64,000 bases of DNA. Source: Capitulum mitella. Its lineage: Eukaryota; Arthropoda; Thecostraca; Pollicipedomorpha; Pollicipedidae. The stretch spans positions 8,221,118 through 8,285,117 of the forward strand of contig CP099839.1 of NCBI GenBank assembly GCA_030062745.1, read 5' to 3'. Positions 1 through 12,365 of the stretch are shown piece after piece. Made by a program: the position numbers and the translations under genes. Within the stretch, counting starts at the first letter, position 1, and each line of letters opens with the position of its first letter. The notes under the pieces are model-generated. The model did not search any database. It saw nothing but the letters and a program-made list of their open reading frames with translations, and was not told the DNA's origin.

Positions 1-1015
1 AAATTTTGTGGCAATACAGTCACATCATGCTGGAGTAATTGATGATGATCCAGATGAATCCAACATGCATTGTTGTGGTATTTATCCATGTATTTTGTGA
101 AATGAATCCATTCTGTGGTTACTTTATTATTAATTCATTATTAACTCATCACATTAATCCATTCATCTGGTCCATGTATACACCCAAACATGCAACATCT
201 GTGTTATCTGGAATGAGTCATTATTTCAAAACTGCCATAATCTGGAAAATACATCTTATCCTTTCCACCCTTGGGCAGCAGACAATGAAGTGCCATACAC
301 CAACCAGATACAATAAAGTTGTGATAGATATCAGTTTTGTCATAATTCCACATTGTGGTAGTGACAAACAAACTTACTGAAGTTCTTTGCTGTGTGGTTG
401 TAGTCATAGTAATCAAGGTATCTTGCAACAGGTTGTCTGAAATATTGGCTTTGTATGCTTCCCCTTCCAGTGCCAAACAAGTGGCTAACAAAATAAAAAC
501 TCTGAAAAGTTGGTACAAAAAAGTATCAGCTCAATGGCGCACAATGGGCCAAGGAGGCAATCTCAGAGGCCCTGACGCAGCTCTGTGGCCAACCCTGGAC
601 AACATCTGGGGTGGGATGCACTGTGCCGAGTTACCGCCCAATATAGCGGTCGATCTTACGGCCGCTTTGGCGGTGCCTCTGCCGCCTGGCCCGGAGCTAG
701 ACGAGGGCGTGGTGGTGTGGGTGCGACAGCAGTCAGACACGAGTACCCTCCTACCATCGAGAAATTTCCCTTGCATACAGCCATATCTCCATCTATTTAT
801 AGGGATGCACAAAACACCTTTTGATGTATTTTAGGTGCCATTGATTGGGAATTGGGTTGGTTGAGAATTGAAAGTTTCTGAAGCTGGGATGATAAGACCC
901 CTAGGGCCATTGGCTTGAGTTACGTTACTGGGCCCCATCCCAACACGCCGACACCACCTCATGGCAGGAGGATCTTTCCTGGCTGGCGGCTCCTTTGTGC
1001 AGGAACATCCTTGTC
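1..1015. other. Unassigned sequence with a small GC-rich patch
   Basis: No gene is recognised. The first 500 bases are AT-rich with short open frames in several phases and no domain signature. A GC-rich patch lies at about 560-725 and contains several CpG dinucleotides. It could be a weak CpG island or part of a repeat; no TATA box or splice donor of quality adjoins it. Confidence 0.4.
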
Positions 1016-1019
1016 AGTC

Positions 1020-1500
1020 CTCGCATATGCCTTTTGGTAGGTATATACATGCGGGGGGGGGGGGGCACTTACCTTTCCTGGTCAGGGGCACCCTGCCACT
1101 TGCCAGTGGAGTGTGCCTGGTAACGGGAGGCCGTTGGCGGAAGAGTGGGTTTGCCTTTCGCAACCAGGGGAGCTCCTTTAAACAAACGCCAGGGGCACAG
1201 GCGCAACCAGTGGGGGAGGCTGGGGCCCATATACATATACACATATACACATACACCACATATACATATACACTTCCTTGGGCCCGCATTTTCTGTAAAA
1301 GCCATTGCACATCGTCTGCCCGGGGCAGGCGATTGTCGTATGATTTCAGTTTAAACTGAGCTCGGCCCCCCTTCAGAAAATCCTGGCTATGCCCCTGCCA
1401 GAGGGTCCCTTTGTGTGCCACGAAAAGTTCAGGGGGTCCTGGGGCCCCTTGGGCCCTCCCTGGCTACGCTATTGGCTCAACTTCTTGTGCACAGTGAGAC
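1020..1500. repeat. Transposon-derived repeat cluster with G-run and CA/TA microsatellite
   Basis: A run of 13 G residues lies at 1053-1065, and a mixed CATATA/CACATA simple repeat at about 1228-1274. Two short stretches, near 1380-1400 and 1470-1490, read on the reverse strand as the GGGGCATAGCCAGG / GCGTAGCCAGG motif that often sits at the edges of dispersed animal repeats. They suggest the abutting edges of two old insertions. No complete element can be delimited, and open frames here look like by-products of the repeat. Confidence 0.35.
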
Positions 1501-2348
1501 ATACGAGTACTTACAGTCATTAGTCTTCGGGTCCCTGCCGCACTTCATCCATATCTGTTCATCTTTGTCTGGACATAGTTTTTTTTTTTATAACGATCTT
1601 GAAATTCAGAAATCGGATGGTGCCTCAAACCCAGCACTATCAACAATTTTCATCTATAAACTAAATGAGGTCGTTTGCTTAGCGATTGGCAAGAACACGC
1701 AAAACGCAACATTTAAATTTTTTACACGTTCATTTGAATCAACCTCATCAACCTCAGAGAAACATGACCAGTTGTTTTTAAAGAAGTGTACAGAATTGAT
1801 CAAGAAACTTAGTGGAGCAGCGGTAGAAGCGATGGAATTTTGAAACTGCATAACGTTATAACTAGTTCCTCAACGTTCGGCTGCCAAAAACTTGTTCGTG
1901 GCACGCGGCCATTTTTGTGGGGGCAAAAAATATTTTTGCCGCCATGTCTTTGGATGGGGGCATTTTGCCCCTGTTGCCCACGCGCTTCCGCCGCCATTAG
2001 ATCACGATGAAAGAGGGTAGAATCATTGCGATAGATGGAGCGCTGAAAAAAAAGTTGGCGCTTGGCAGGGCCGAAACACAGAAATGTGTCTTGGTCGGCT
2101 GTGGGGACTAAAATCACAGCGCAAGGTAGTACGGTGAAGAACAGAGAAGTCACCTCCATTCAGTGCTACATCCGGTAGAGAGTTGTAGGTAAAACGTTAA
2201 GAAAGATTCAATGCGAGGCAAACTCATTCAATCTAGCAGAAAAAGGTAAATCTTTCTAAAGACTGCAATTGAAGTCTCCGCAATGAAAACATTATCACGA
2301 GCCTTGCCATGGTGCCAGGGCTATTCTCTGGGTCTCCTTTTCCTGTGT

Positions 2349-2660
<312 letters not shown>

Positions 2661-3529
2661 TAAAAACCTTTTCTTTCAGTTACTTTGACCCTGCGGCTGC
2701 ACCCTCGCCCTTCGACCATGTCGCTTAGTGGTTTGTAGATGCCTTTAACGTGGAATGACGCAGTTGTAGGTATTGGCATTGAGGGTGTGTGGACGTGGCT
2801 ATCGAGCTGTTTATACCCGGCCGTCAAGTAAGCGCTGCTGGACAGAGTACGTTGAGAATTTAGTCTGTGACTTGGGAGGTGCGAGCGGATCATTGGGAAC
2901 CCATGGGTTAGGTTCTTAGCACTATGCAGTACTAATGCATGGGATGGAACATTGGCATATGCGTGATGCCATTCTTTGATAAGACGCGGTGCACGTGCAT
3001 GCCCCTGTTCCGCTATAGCCTGTCCATGAGAAATAATGTCCAGCCAATGTCCAGCCTTTTCCTGACGTCACCAGATAGCCTTTTTCACAGCTGTGAAGAC
3101 ACGAGTTTCTTTACAATAAAACACCGTGCTGAAAACAGCTAATGCGAGCTGTCTGGGAGTGTTATGTCTGGGAGTGTCAGCCGGGCTTCATGCAAGCTCT
3201 GATAGACTATGTGGAGAGAAAAAGTCTCAGACGTAAGAGATTCTAAAGTGTCACCCAAAAAACATAGTTGCATCGTAACGACTGTTGAGCAAACTGCATC
3301 ATTCGTGTCCATGCGTACTGAAGTACCTGTACTGTCCGTTTAATTGTAAAAAAGTCTAGAAATACTGAAGTTAGGTTGATTTTTATGCATAGAAATAAAA
3401 CATTGAACAGTTCTGATGCAAATTAAACCTATATAAAGTCATCGGAGAAAGTTCGAGCGAGTCTGCGTGGCAAAATGTGTTGTCTTACAAGCTATGAGAG
3501 GCCCAGAGGCCTTCCTGATTGTACCACGC

Positions 3530-3835
3530 GGCGTTATTCGCGCCGGTCCGTGCACTCGATCAGGCCGACGTGGCGGGACGTCGGCGACACTCCTGGGGCG
3601 GCCGCTCACCGGGCGCCGCCGCCGCCCCTCGACAGGAGAGCAGCGGCCCGGACCAGAGCCGCCGATGTCTGTCGCGTTCCTGCACGGAGACAGGGCGTGC
3701 ACGCCAGCCGGCCACTGTGCACACCGACCGAGGGGTGCCTCCCCGCCCGCCGCGGAGGCCGCGCCTGCAGACTGCATATCTCTGAGAGCGCACGTCACCG
3801 GCGGGGAACGGCGACCTCTGCCTCCGTGTCCTGTT
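3530..3835. promoter_or_regulatory. CpG island
   Basis: Base composition jumps to very high GC with dense CpG (for example GGCGGCCGC and GCGCCGCCGCC) and drops back by about 3840. In an animal genome this is the signature of a promoter-type CpG island. Open frames run in several phases on both strands, as expected from composition alone. No convincing start codon plus donor pair was found, so the direction of any transcript is unknown. Confidence 0.5.
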
Positions 3836-3839
3836 CAAA

Positions 3840-5785
3840 CGGCGGCGATTCTTACAGCATACGAATCTTTGTGATGTCCTCTGCTGGCGGGTGACTTGCA
3901 GATTTGTGCGAGGGGACATCGCTTTGACAGAGGCACAGTCACGCATTCCGCAGGATGTCGTGGGAAGGATGGGCGTTGGACATACGATCTGCAAAGATCT
4001 GCAAAGATTCAACACACATGATGCAGTTATTATTTTTATGTAACTTTTCCTGAAGTTTACGAAAGCAAATGCCATTTGGGCGACGTTTTGCTGCAGCAAC
4101 GCCCAGTTACTCCAAAGCAATATCGGCAGCGTTCTTGGGTGATAATGATCCATCACGTTTCGTCATTGCTGTGTATTAGAAGGTTTTTCAAGTGGCTGGG
4201 GCCAGTATAATTTTGAGGTAACTTCTTCCTATGCAGGAACCACAAAACTCATATCGTTTTTTCAAAGTCGCCGAATTTTTAGCTTTATCTGCCCTACTGT
4301 ACTTCCATATCCGTCTGCGCAAGAGAAACTAGCTTTGAGTGCTCCTCGGTCGATAAGTTAGTTTTTTTTTAACTGAAAACCCCAGGATAATAACGGAAAA
4401 ATAAACAATGTTTTCAAAAAACCTGTGCTTGCATTATTTAGTGCCTATACCCCTTCGCACCATTTCCGATTGTGACGTTAGCCCAAATGACACTGTCAGA
4501 TGGCAGACTGAAAGTAGCTCAGGATAAACTTGTCTGCAGGTTGAAGCGGAAAGGTTATGTCAAGCTAGTGAGTTCTGTGAAGTAGGCAGCAACCAATGGC
4601 AGCGCTGCTTTCCGGTGACGAGTATTTATATACTGAGATGACAACGTATTGCATTGCGGTATGTAAGATATTGTCATATCGTTGAAATCATGAATGTGAT
4701 CCGATATAATATCTTGAATCTTGAGTCTTTAGAACGAAAATCGGCGAAAATCCCCCGGTGTAGTACATATTATATTTGGTAGAAACTCGTTATCGCCATT
4801 ACACATCCCAGATAAATCTGAGAAGTGACTTTTGTGGTCCCATGTGGGTAAGAGTCATAACTTTTTCATTATAACAACGGCTAGTGTGGTGAGTTCCTTG
4901 GATCTATTTACTTGGAACGTCAAAAAGAAATTCTTTTATTTTTGAAACACCAGTTTTTATTTCACATCAAATTTTCCTTTCTGTCTAAATACAAAATTAC
5001 AGAGTGTGAAATCCCACCCTTAGCAATGACATTTGGCTATTAGTCCTGGACCTGAGGCCAAAAGCTGGCTCGTGTAACTTATTATGGACGCGGTAATAAG
5101 TCAGACAAAAGCGCAGCTTGAAATGTTGATCTAAATTCGTGGAAAACAGTGTTGCAGAAAAGGGCCCGCCCTGTTTCTTCACAAACTGAAGCACCACAGT
5201 CTATCAAGAGATCCCACTGCATGGTCCACCGAGACATTGGAAGCCTGCATGGTGTTTCGTTAGTCGCCTACGAAGCGTTTGCTGATGTTTCTGCCCTCGC
5301 CACTCGGCGTAGTGGCGACATACAGCTTCGTAGTTATGGGGTTTTTTGGATGTGTGGTTTTCTAATCGCGCCTACCTTTTTGTGCTTCTGAAATGTTTGG
5401 CGTGCAAGAAACGTCTTGTACAAAATATAAAATCCGATCGAAGAATGGAGAACGGAGGTGGAAAATATGCAGACCAACATTATTTACACATGATACAGAC
5501 GCCAACACAAGGTCACAAGTCCCTTCAGGAGAAAGTGACGCCTTGCCAAATATGCAGCACGGAGCTGTTTTAATTTTCTTAAAGAGGCCATGAAAAATCG
5601 GGTGATCTCCACCCATCCACATCCTGGTTACGGTACTTTGATCTCGTGTGGGCGTTTGTGCCATGCGGCGACTTGTAGTGACGTCTTCACTCGAGCTATC
5701 TGATGAAGTCCCAACCAGTCCGGGTCTCATACAGCATTGTTTCAACACGACCGCCCTGCAATAATACCTCAAACTAAACGTATTA
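3840..5785. other. Unassigned intergenic or intronic sequence
   Basis: Nothing gene-like was recognised. The stretch is AT-richer with short open frames only, an A/T-rich region around 4360-4440, and no repeated block seen elsewhere in the window. Confidence 0.5.
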
Positions 5786-5793
5786 CTCTAGTA

Positions 5794-6966
5794 CAGTGGT
5801 TCCCAACATAGAGATTATTACCACGCTTTGACTAATTTGGCCTTTTCGGTGGGGCAATTAAGCTGGTGCGTAACCCTTTCATGTTTAAGGGTCCATTTTC
5901 AAGGTTCACAGCACAAAATAATTTCTAAAATGTGAAAACTGGGCAAGTTAATACTGTTGTTTATTTGTGACAGCAGAACAAGTGTTAGAAGGGGTGCACA
6001 TCAGTGCCAGGGTGATATAACTCGCTACGAAATTAAACGTTTTTATGTTCTGCATTGTTTCTCGCGTGATTTCGTCATTTTTAAGGCAAAGGACAAGCTT
6101 AACTTTTATTTCTTCGGATATAGGGGTCTATTGTAGCCTTAAGAATGCCGCATTGCGGCGTAATTTTGGAGTTATGATGTACGAAAGATAGGGCTGTTTT
6201 TCATTAGATTCAGGCCGCGAAACCACTGATTTCGGTGCTTTTAACCTCACTTGACCTGCAAGTTATTTACCCATGATCATAAACGTTTGCTCACAATCAG
6301 CTCTTCACAGAACGCTACGTCCTTGTGCAATGTTTTTAAGTCGGCCAATAATTTGTAAAGCTGGAGGGAAGCGGAAATCTGTTTTCTCTCCGGTTCAAGG
6401 TATTCCCTGACCTTCTCCGGCGAGGTGCGTTTGAAGTTCACATGACCATCGATGTGCCAAACATCGATCATCGATGTTTGAATATATGGGTTTATATATT
6501 ACAAATATTATACTTATATTTTATATTATATTACATACAAATATTATATATTCATATATTTGGATATATGAATATGTAATATAATATATATGAATGTAGC
6601 AAATATCAAATATATATTCGATATTTGAATATATTTGAATATATAATTTTGAATATAGGAAATGCATTTTCATACGTGTCGTTTGTGAATGGAAAATGTG
6701 ACGAGAAATTCCATAGAAACTTGTGATTTTTTCCGAATACATACGGTGGAGATGCCAGAGAATGATAAGGAACTACTGAACATTTATGGGTCGCTCACAC
6801 CGTCCATGGGATACTTAATGTTTTATGTCACATTAATATTGAGTAATACGCCAATATAATGAAATAAAGTAGGTAATAAAGAAGATGAACTACAATCTCG
6901 CAGTCAGATACACTCCGGGTGAGGTAATGGCTCGCCGGTCATCACCGAAAAGTTTGGAAGCCACTG
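5794..6966. mobile_element. Non-autonomous hAT-type DNA transposon remnant
   Basis: The left end reads CAGTGGTTCCCAAC and the right end, on the other strand, CAGTGGCTTCCAAACTTTT, the terminal inverted repeat style of hAT elements (CAGTGGTTCYCAAM). The flanking 8-mers are CTCTAGTA (5786-5793) and CTCTGACA (6967-6974). They agree at five of eight positions, including the T and A expected in hAT target duplications, which fits an old insertion. At 1173 bp it is too short for a full transposase, and no transposase motif is visible. The interior holds a very AT-rich palindromic stretch (about 6480-6660) next to an inverted repeat with 10-bp arms at 6459-6479. A 64-residue minus-strand open frame at 6277-6471 is unassigned. 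Confidence 0.65.
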
Positions 6967-6974
6967 CTCTGACA

Positions 6975-8655
6975 GTATGTCGAATCCGAATCCACGGTTG
7001 AGTTGCCGGTTGTCTCATCTCAAAATAGTACCAAAGACCAGGAGTGATGAAGTTTCTGGATTAATAAACGGAAAAAGCTTTCGGCTTTCGTTTCTGTTGT
7101 ATGGCATATGGTTTTTTGCCATATTTCCAAATTCGGATCCGAAGCTTACAGAATCTTGCTCAAACTACCGATGAATGTTTCGAGCATATTGCTCAAACTG
7201 TGGAACCAAGTCGTCAAGAAACAGAGTGTTCTCCGTTTAGAAATATCCATGGAAGCCGAGTGTTTCCCGACCGTCTGTTACGTATAGGCTTGCGTTCACT
7301 CCTTTCTAATACTTAGCGGTTATTCCAGTGTGTTGCAAGGCCATCTGCTTTAAAATCGTTTAAAAACGTTCATCTGCCGAGAAGTGGTTCAAGGATAAGG
7401 ACGTTGCGAATAGTTCCTGAGTCCGCAGCGCAGTTTCTAGCGTCATAGACACTGTTCTCGCGCATCGGCTGAGAGGAACGTGGCTGGCTGCTGGTGACTG
7501 CTCATTCTTCTTGTTGCACCGAGATATCCTTTTTTATGGGAGTGTCGCTAATGCTGTGGATCTAGGACAGGCCAAAACACATTTGCATCCAGACCCATCC
7601 GCAGTCTGTCCGTTGCGACAGAGTGGAAGGGGACAGTTTCCCTTCGTCAGCACAGGAAATTCACGGAAATTTCTGCCACAGTTTTCTGTTGGCGTTGGAG
7701 GCCGCCAATGGTTAATGGGTCAGGCGCCGGTATTCGTTGCTGTCCTTTTCTTCAACCATTTCACATTTAGTAATTTTAATAATCCGCACGGAGCCAAATT
7801 TGGTCATTTCAAGCAAAGCGAAAAATGAAGGAAAAGTCGCTTTGTTGTGCCAGAGTCCCGTTTTTCAGGATGTATCAATATGTGTCCAGGTTGGAATACG
7901 CCGCGAATGTGTCTGGCATGCATATGATGTCTGGAACTAGCATACTGAGGTCAGAGAAGGCCAGCCTAAGTTTAGCTTTTGACGCAGATGCTTCGAGCGT
8001 TCCCGGTGTCTGTCGTATCAACTGCCACATTATCATTGGTCGTGCTCGGTACGGCTTAGAACTCTATGACATCGGATCATACATAATATCTCTTCTATAT
8101 CTTGAAACCTGTGCCCCAAAGTATTTTTCATACAAGTCATTCAGATACTGGGCGGCGGACACGGCCGCGTAGTGCAGAAGCATAATATTTGGCGGAAAAT
8201 TATAATCGCAAGGATTTTTTTTTATTTTAGAGACCAAAATAAGAGCACTGGGACAGTACAAACTGTATAGAAGGAAGGCATGGGTATAGTGCTTACCATT
8301 TGTGGCCATAAAAATGTGTTTCCATTGAAAGCAAACATCATATTTCGAAAAAACAAATCAGGCCAGCCCGGGTCGAATAAGATTGGGTCACCGTTAGCAA
8401 ATAGGCTCTTATCATATGTTAGTGCTTCCGAAGCACGCACGATTACCAGTAAACGTCCAGACTGTAAACCAAAGAATTGTGCTCGGTTGCGGGTCTGAAC
8501 ATCCGGTTTGAAACGTGAGCTGAGCCCAGGTTGCGATCATCGGGTGCATTTATCTGTGCAAATGAGCAAATGATTCTCCCTGTTCTCTGAATAAATGATA
8601 CTCCGCCATGTGTGGGAGTATTCCAGCCTCCATTTTGGTCGCACAGACACTTTCG
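6975..8655. other. Unassigned sequence
   Basis: No coding exon, RNA gene or repeat boundary is convincing. Short open frames exist on both strands. A minus-strand ATG at 8309 followed by a GTAAGC donor was seen but lacks any CpG island or other support. Confidence 0.45.
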
Positions 8656-8659
8656 TTTG

Positions 8660-8905
8660 GTTCATTGACGTAGCCAAAGGGGAGGGCGGGCCGTCCCCCT
8701 AGCCTGCGTTTTTCTTATTTAATAACACGGACGCAACGAGCGATGTGTCTTGGCGTACTCTATTTATGGGAATGCGTACCATTGATCAATAGGAGTCTTT
8801 TTAGTGGAACCCGTTGCACATCACTTCCCAGCTGGCGATTTGCATAAGATTCCAGATCTCAATGAACGCCCCCCCCCCTAAAGAAAATCCTTACTGCGCC
8901 CCTGG
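8660..8905. repeat. Possible short dispersed repeat
   Basis: The stretch is bounded by GACGTAGCCAAAGGGG on the left and, on the opposite strand, by CAGGGGCGCAGTAAGGATTT on the right. Both resemble the GGGGCGTAGCCAGG edges common in small animal transposons. It includes a C run just before the right edge. No target duplication is obvious, so the limits are approximate. Confidence 0.3.
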
Positions 8906-8909
8906 TTTG

Positions 8910-10560
8910 GTCAGCATGAGACAGACCAACCAGCACATGTTACAATGTTTTGTTACACCGTGATGGCGGAAATACAGAATCATTGATCTGCTGCGTTTTA
9001 CTTCGGTCGACCGTCATATAGGTCGACCCGCGGCCGAATATCGAGCACAGAGACAGTTCAGACCTGTTTGCCAGTGCGAGGAGACTAACGCTGTACATTC
9101 TTCGCAGCCGAATACGATAGCTTACTGATTTATGGCATACCGACAGCACCTGTCTTACGATTTCATAGGATGAAGGAAACAGGATGACGGGAGCATTGCA
9201 AACCGGATTCACTCTGTTTGCTGCCAAAATGACCCAACTATTAATAGAGTTATTTCCTAGTTGTTCGTCACGTCCATGTTAGGGTGCTCTTAAAGCATGC
9301 GTGATTTCTTGTACGTAGCCGTAACAGGAAACGCCTGAAAGAGCTACATTCGCAAAATGTTTTCATTACTTGACTGAGGACAAAAATGATGACATGGAAA
9401 CACATAAACACTACGATCATCACAAAGAGCACTCACTCCTCATGATCCGGACTGCGTAGTTCAAAGAACGATTGGCCGCAAGCAAGTTCAGGGAGCCTGA
9501 TACGATCAGGAACTGCACAGATTCGAAGAGACCATAAACAGGACAACAATGGTCCGGCACCGGGGTGGCGCATTTTTGCTGCTCCCCCCGCTACATGAGT
9601 ACTCAGGCTTGAGAAAAAATTGTCTGGCGCCCAACGTCGATCGTCACGATGGCCATTCTTTGCGGGTGTTTCAAGAATCGCCCACAGGACAGTCGCCCGG
9701 TTTAGGACAATCTTTTCTCGCATCGGTGTTCGACCCGGAAAGGAGGCCCAGCTTTGGCGTGACATGAATTTTGCATCGTTTGTCAAATTAGAACTTCGGG
9801 CGATGAACATTTGTTGGACACTGGCTTGCCACATGTGACAACGTGGCAGCCCTCAGTTACAAGGTAGAAAGTTGGGGCCTGAGAGACATTGAGGCCAAAG
9901 GTTCATCAAAGACGTGAGTATCGGAGTCGGATGAGGATTCATTTATCTCGTAGCGTACAAGAAGATTGCTTAGCAGTTCCCATCTGCCAAACTGATGGTA
10001 ATGTAAGCACATGTCACGAGCTCATGTAACAAAATTTCTTTAAGTTGGTAGTTTAAAACTTTTAAGTGGTCTTAAGATTTTGCCCCCCCAAAAAAAAAGA
10101 ATGCCATGTCATCGTTATCTTCTGCCAGTCGTATTGTTCACCCTCCCCACCGGGGTCTCGACGCCCAACGGGAGGGCGTTTCAGTGTCCCCCAAGAAGTT
10201 TTGGTGATAGTAAATAAACGCGCGCGGGACGCTGAAATGCCCATTACCTTTTCTTATATCCTCTGCGCATGCATTGAAAATTCTTGTTAGTTCACTGACC
10301 TGATGTCACGTAAAACAGATCAACCTTTGATTTTTTTTTAAGTCATGCAATTGATGGATCTGAAACTTTCAGATATGGTAGTCGAGGACATTCCTAAAAT
10401 CTGCGATGTCTGAAATTTTGGTAAAGGTCAAGGTTAAGGGCCTGATGTCAGCTCAGTTTCCGTCCTATTTCTATATTTCTAACCGTTTTGAACCGTTTCT
10501 TCGGCCCGTTTGTGCCTGAAATATATTCCTGGGCCAGGAACCTCACTAAACGCAACAAAT
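8910..10560. other. Unassigned sequence
   Basis: No gene is recognised. The longest frame here (minus strand, about 9433-9834) has no recognisable domain, start context or splice signals and overlaps plus-strand frames of similar length. Confidence 0.45.
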
Positions 10561-10582
10561 AATGGCGATCCACATGAAGCGC

Positions 10583-10906
10583 CATGAGGTCAGGTCAGGT
10601 CACAGTTGAGGTAAACTAGCAAAAATGATTCAAAAACCCTTTTGTGATAACCCCTGGGCAAAAATAGGCACTGAACTTGATTTTGCAGCCCAAATTACAC
10701 CCAGACACGTCTTAACTGTGAAATGACCTAAGGCATGAAGGGTCATCAGGTCAGGTCAGGTCACATTTGGTGTAAACTAGCAAAATGAGTCTAAAACCCT
10801 GTTTTGACGATTCATGTGGTAAAAAGTTGACAATGGAAGCAGCTTTGTAGTCCAGAATTGCACCAAGATGCTTCCAAGCCGTGAAATGGCCTTAGGTCAC
10901 TTGAAG
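10583..10906. repeat. Two-copy 161-bp tandem repeat rich in AGGTCA
   Basis: Copies begin at 10583 and 10744. Each starts with three overlapping AGGTC hexamers (CAGGTCAGGTCAGGTCAC-like), followed by a shared GTAAACTAGCAAAA block and, later, a shared GTGAAATGRCCTWAGG block. Divergence is substantial, so the duplication is old. AGGTCA is the nuclear-receptor half-site, but the dense spacing here looks like repeat sequence rather than a designed enhancer. More AGGTCA copies follow near 11030-11060. Confidence 0.7.
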
Positions 10907-11079
10907 TCATGCGAGATCACCGTGGTAGAAGCTAAGATCATATCCAGATGCCCAGCTTTATCTATCTGGTCTGTTTCATGAATCACTGACGATCTAGGCA
11001 TAAAAAGGTGGAACTCAAGCGTTCTTCAAGCCAGGTCGTGACCTTTCTTCAGGTCAGGTCATATGATCAGCCTTATGTA

Positions 11080-11980
11080 GCATCCTGTTGATCACGGCTG
11101 TGGGACTCAAAGAGCCCCAATTCAAAGGTATTGTTTGCCCTTTTGTTTGCATTGTTATTGATCCTCGACAGAATACGAAATAAAGCGAAGAAAATGGCTG
11201 AATATTAGGTCAAGTCACGTCGGGGCATTAGCTCTGGTCTGCCGGTATTCAAAAAAATGTTCGTACGGATACTCTACCGTTTTGGAAGCATGCATGGACA
11301 ACAACTCGCCAATAACGTTCAAAAACCTATAAATATAGCGAAATGAAAGGAATGGCGTTTTATCAGGCCACCTGGTACAGTATGTGATAATATGCATGGT
11401 ATAAATTCTGCATCAATCTGCATTCTGTTAGCTTTCCATTGCCTTGCTCAGAATTACTGTAACTTTTGTATGGACGGAACTAGTGCTCTTCTTAGAAAAT
11501 GCAGTTTTTTGACGTATACAGGCTAAAAGTGCTGCATTATTTTCCAAAATAATCCGGAAATTTCGTGTGTTTTAGAACATACTCATGGCGAGCTTTCTCC
11601 CGGAATTGTGTATAACTACCGATGTCACGGGTAAATTTTACGCATATTTCCTGCCTGTACAGTCAGTCAAAAGAGCTTGGCTTGTCTTTATCGTGGCGCG
11701 CCTGTCCATTTCCCAATCACACATCGCCAGCAAGATGCCGAGGAGAACCACTGATGACCGATGCACAGTGAACATGGCACAGTAGAATGCCGAAAACGAT
11801 GTTCATGTGCTTGAGAAGGGGGAAGTATTTGGGAGAAGGCAGCGACGTTTCTTTCGTAATATATAATGACGTAATTTCGTGACGCGCGAAAGGAGTTAGT
11901 ATGTGTCGCTGTCTCTCCTGTGTCTCTCCTTGTCCGGCTTGGATGGTAGATACGTGAACAAACTGCCCAGCGCCGCCACT
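11080..11980. other. Unassigned sequence before a CpG island
   Basis: AT-rich sequence without recognisable genes; composition rises toward the island beginning near 11985. Confidence 0.45.
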
Positions 11981-11984
11981 TGTT

Positions 11985-12365
11985 CCGCATGGCTGGTTCC
12001 AGGCGCCGGCCCCGTCTGGGAGCGCTGACGAATCCGTCGGAGCCGGCCGGTGAGGCGCCAACTGACCGATCCCCCATCTGCGCCTCCAGTTGCGGGCGCA
12101 GCCGTTCCCTGCGTCGCAGCCGGCTGGCCGCGACACGCCGGACAGCAGGCGGCGCCGGGCTGTCGAAACTGGCGCTCGCTTGTCCGAAAACCCGACGGCA
12201 AAAAAATGTCCGGCGTACGGTAATCCTGGCCATATGTGCTATGTGCGGAGGAGGCTGATGGACGATAAGGCCCCTGCCGGCCCGCATTGGGCCGACCCGG
12301 CCAGTGTGACCGGCCACAGGTCGGCGGTATCGGAAGACAGGCCCGTTCTAATGCAACCGGTAGGT
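11985..12365. promoter_or_regulatory. CpG island
   Basis: Dense CpG and GC-rich sequence with sharp edges. It ends exactly where a candidate coding exon meets a GTAAGC donor, which favours a plus-strand promoter and first exon over a chance GC patch. No TATA box was seen. Confidence 0.5.
12258..12363 (+). CDS. Candidate first coding exon in CpG island (partial gene)
   Basis: An ATG at 12258 opens a 35-codon frame beginning MDDKAPAGPHWADPASV and ends, after one base of the next codon (phase 1), at the strong donor TAG|GTAAGC. The encoded segment is hydrophilic with no hydrophobic stretch, as expected for an intracellular or disordered N-terminus. The exon sits at the downstream edge of a CpG island, typical of first exons in animals. 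Start context is mediocre (C at -3, G at +4). A longer open frame in the same phase extends upstream to 12090 and includes a CPAYGNPGHMC stretch, but that may be untranslated. I do not recognise a family and found no second exon. The alternative is a chance frame in GC-rich DNA. Confidence 0.27.

Noticed and set aside
1415..1843. A 142-codon plus-strand frame with fairly natural composition in its second half
   Set aside because: Its start lies in repeat-derived sequence, no domain is recognised, and no splice sites delimit it.
8290..8309. Minus-strand ATG with a GTAAGC donor after four codons
   Set aside because: Short chance combination without any promoter context.
12190..12240. CPAYGNPGHMC stretch resembling a retroviral-type zinc knuckle
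   Set aside because: The knuckle spacing is incomplete (no second Cys at the required place) and there is no surrounding gag or pol sequence.
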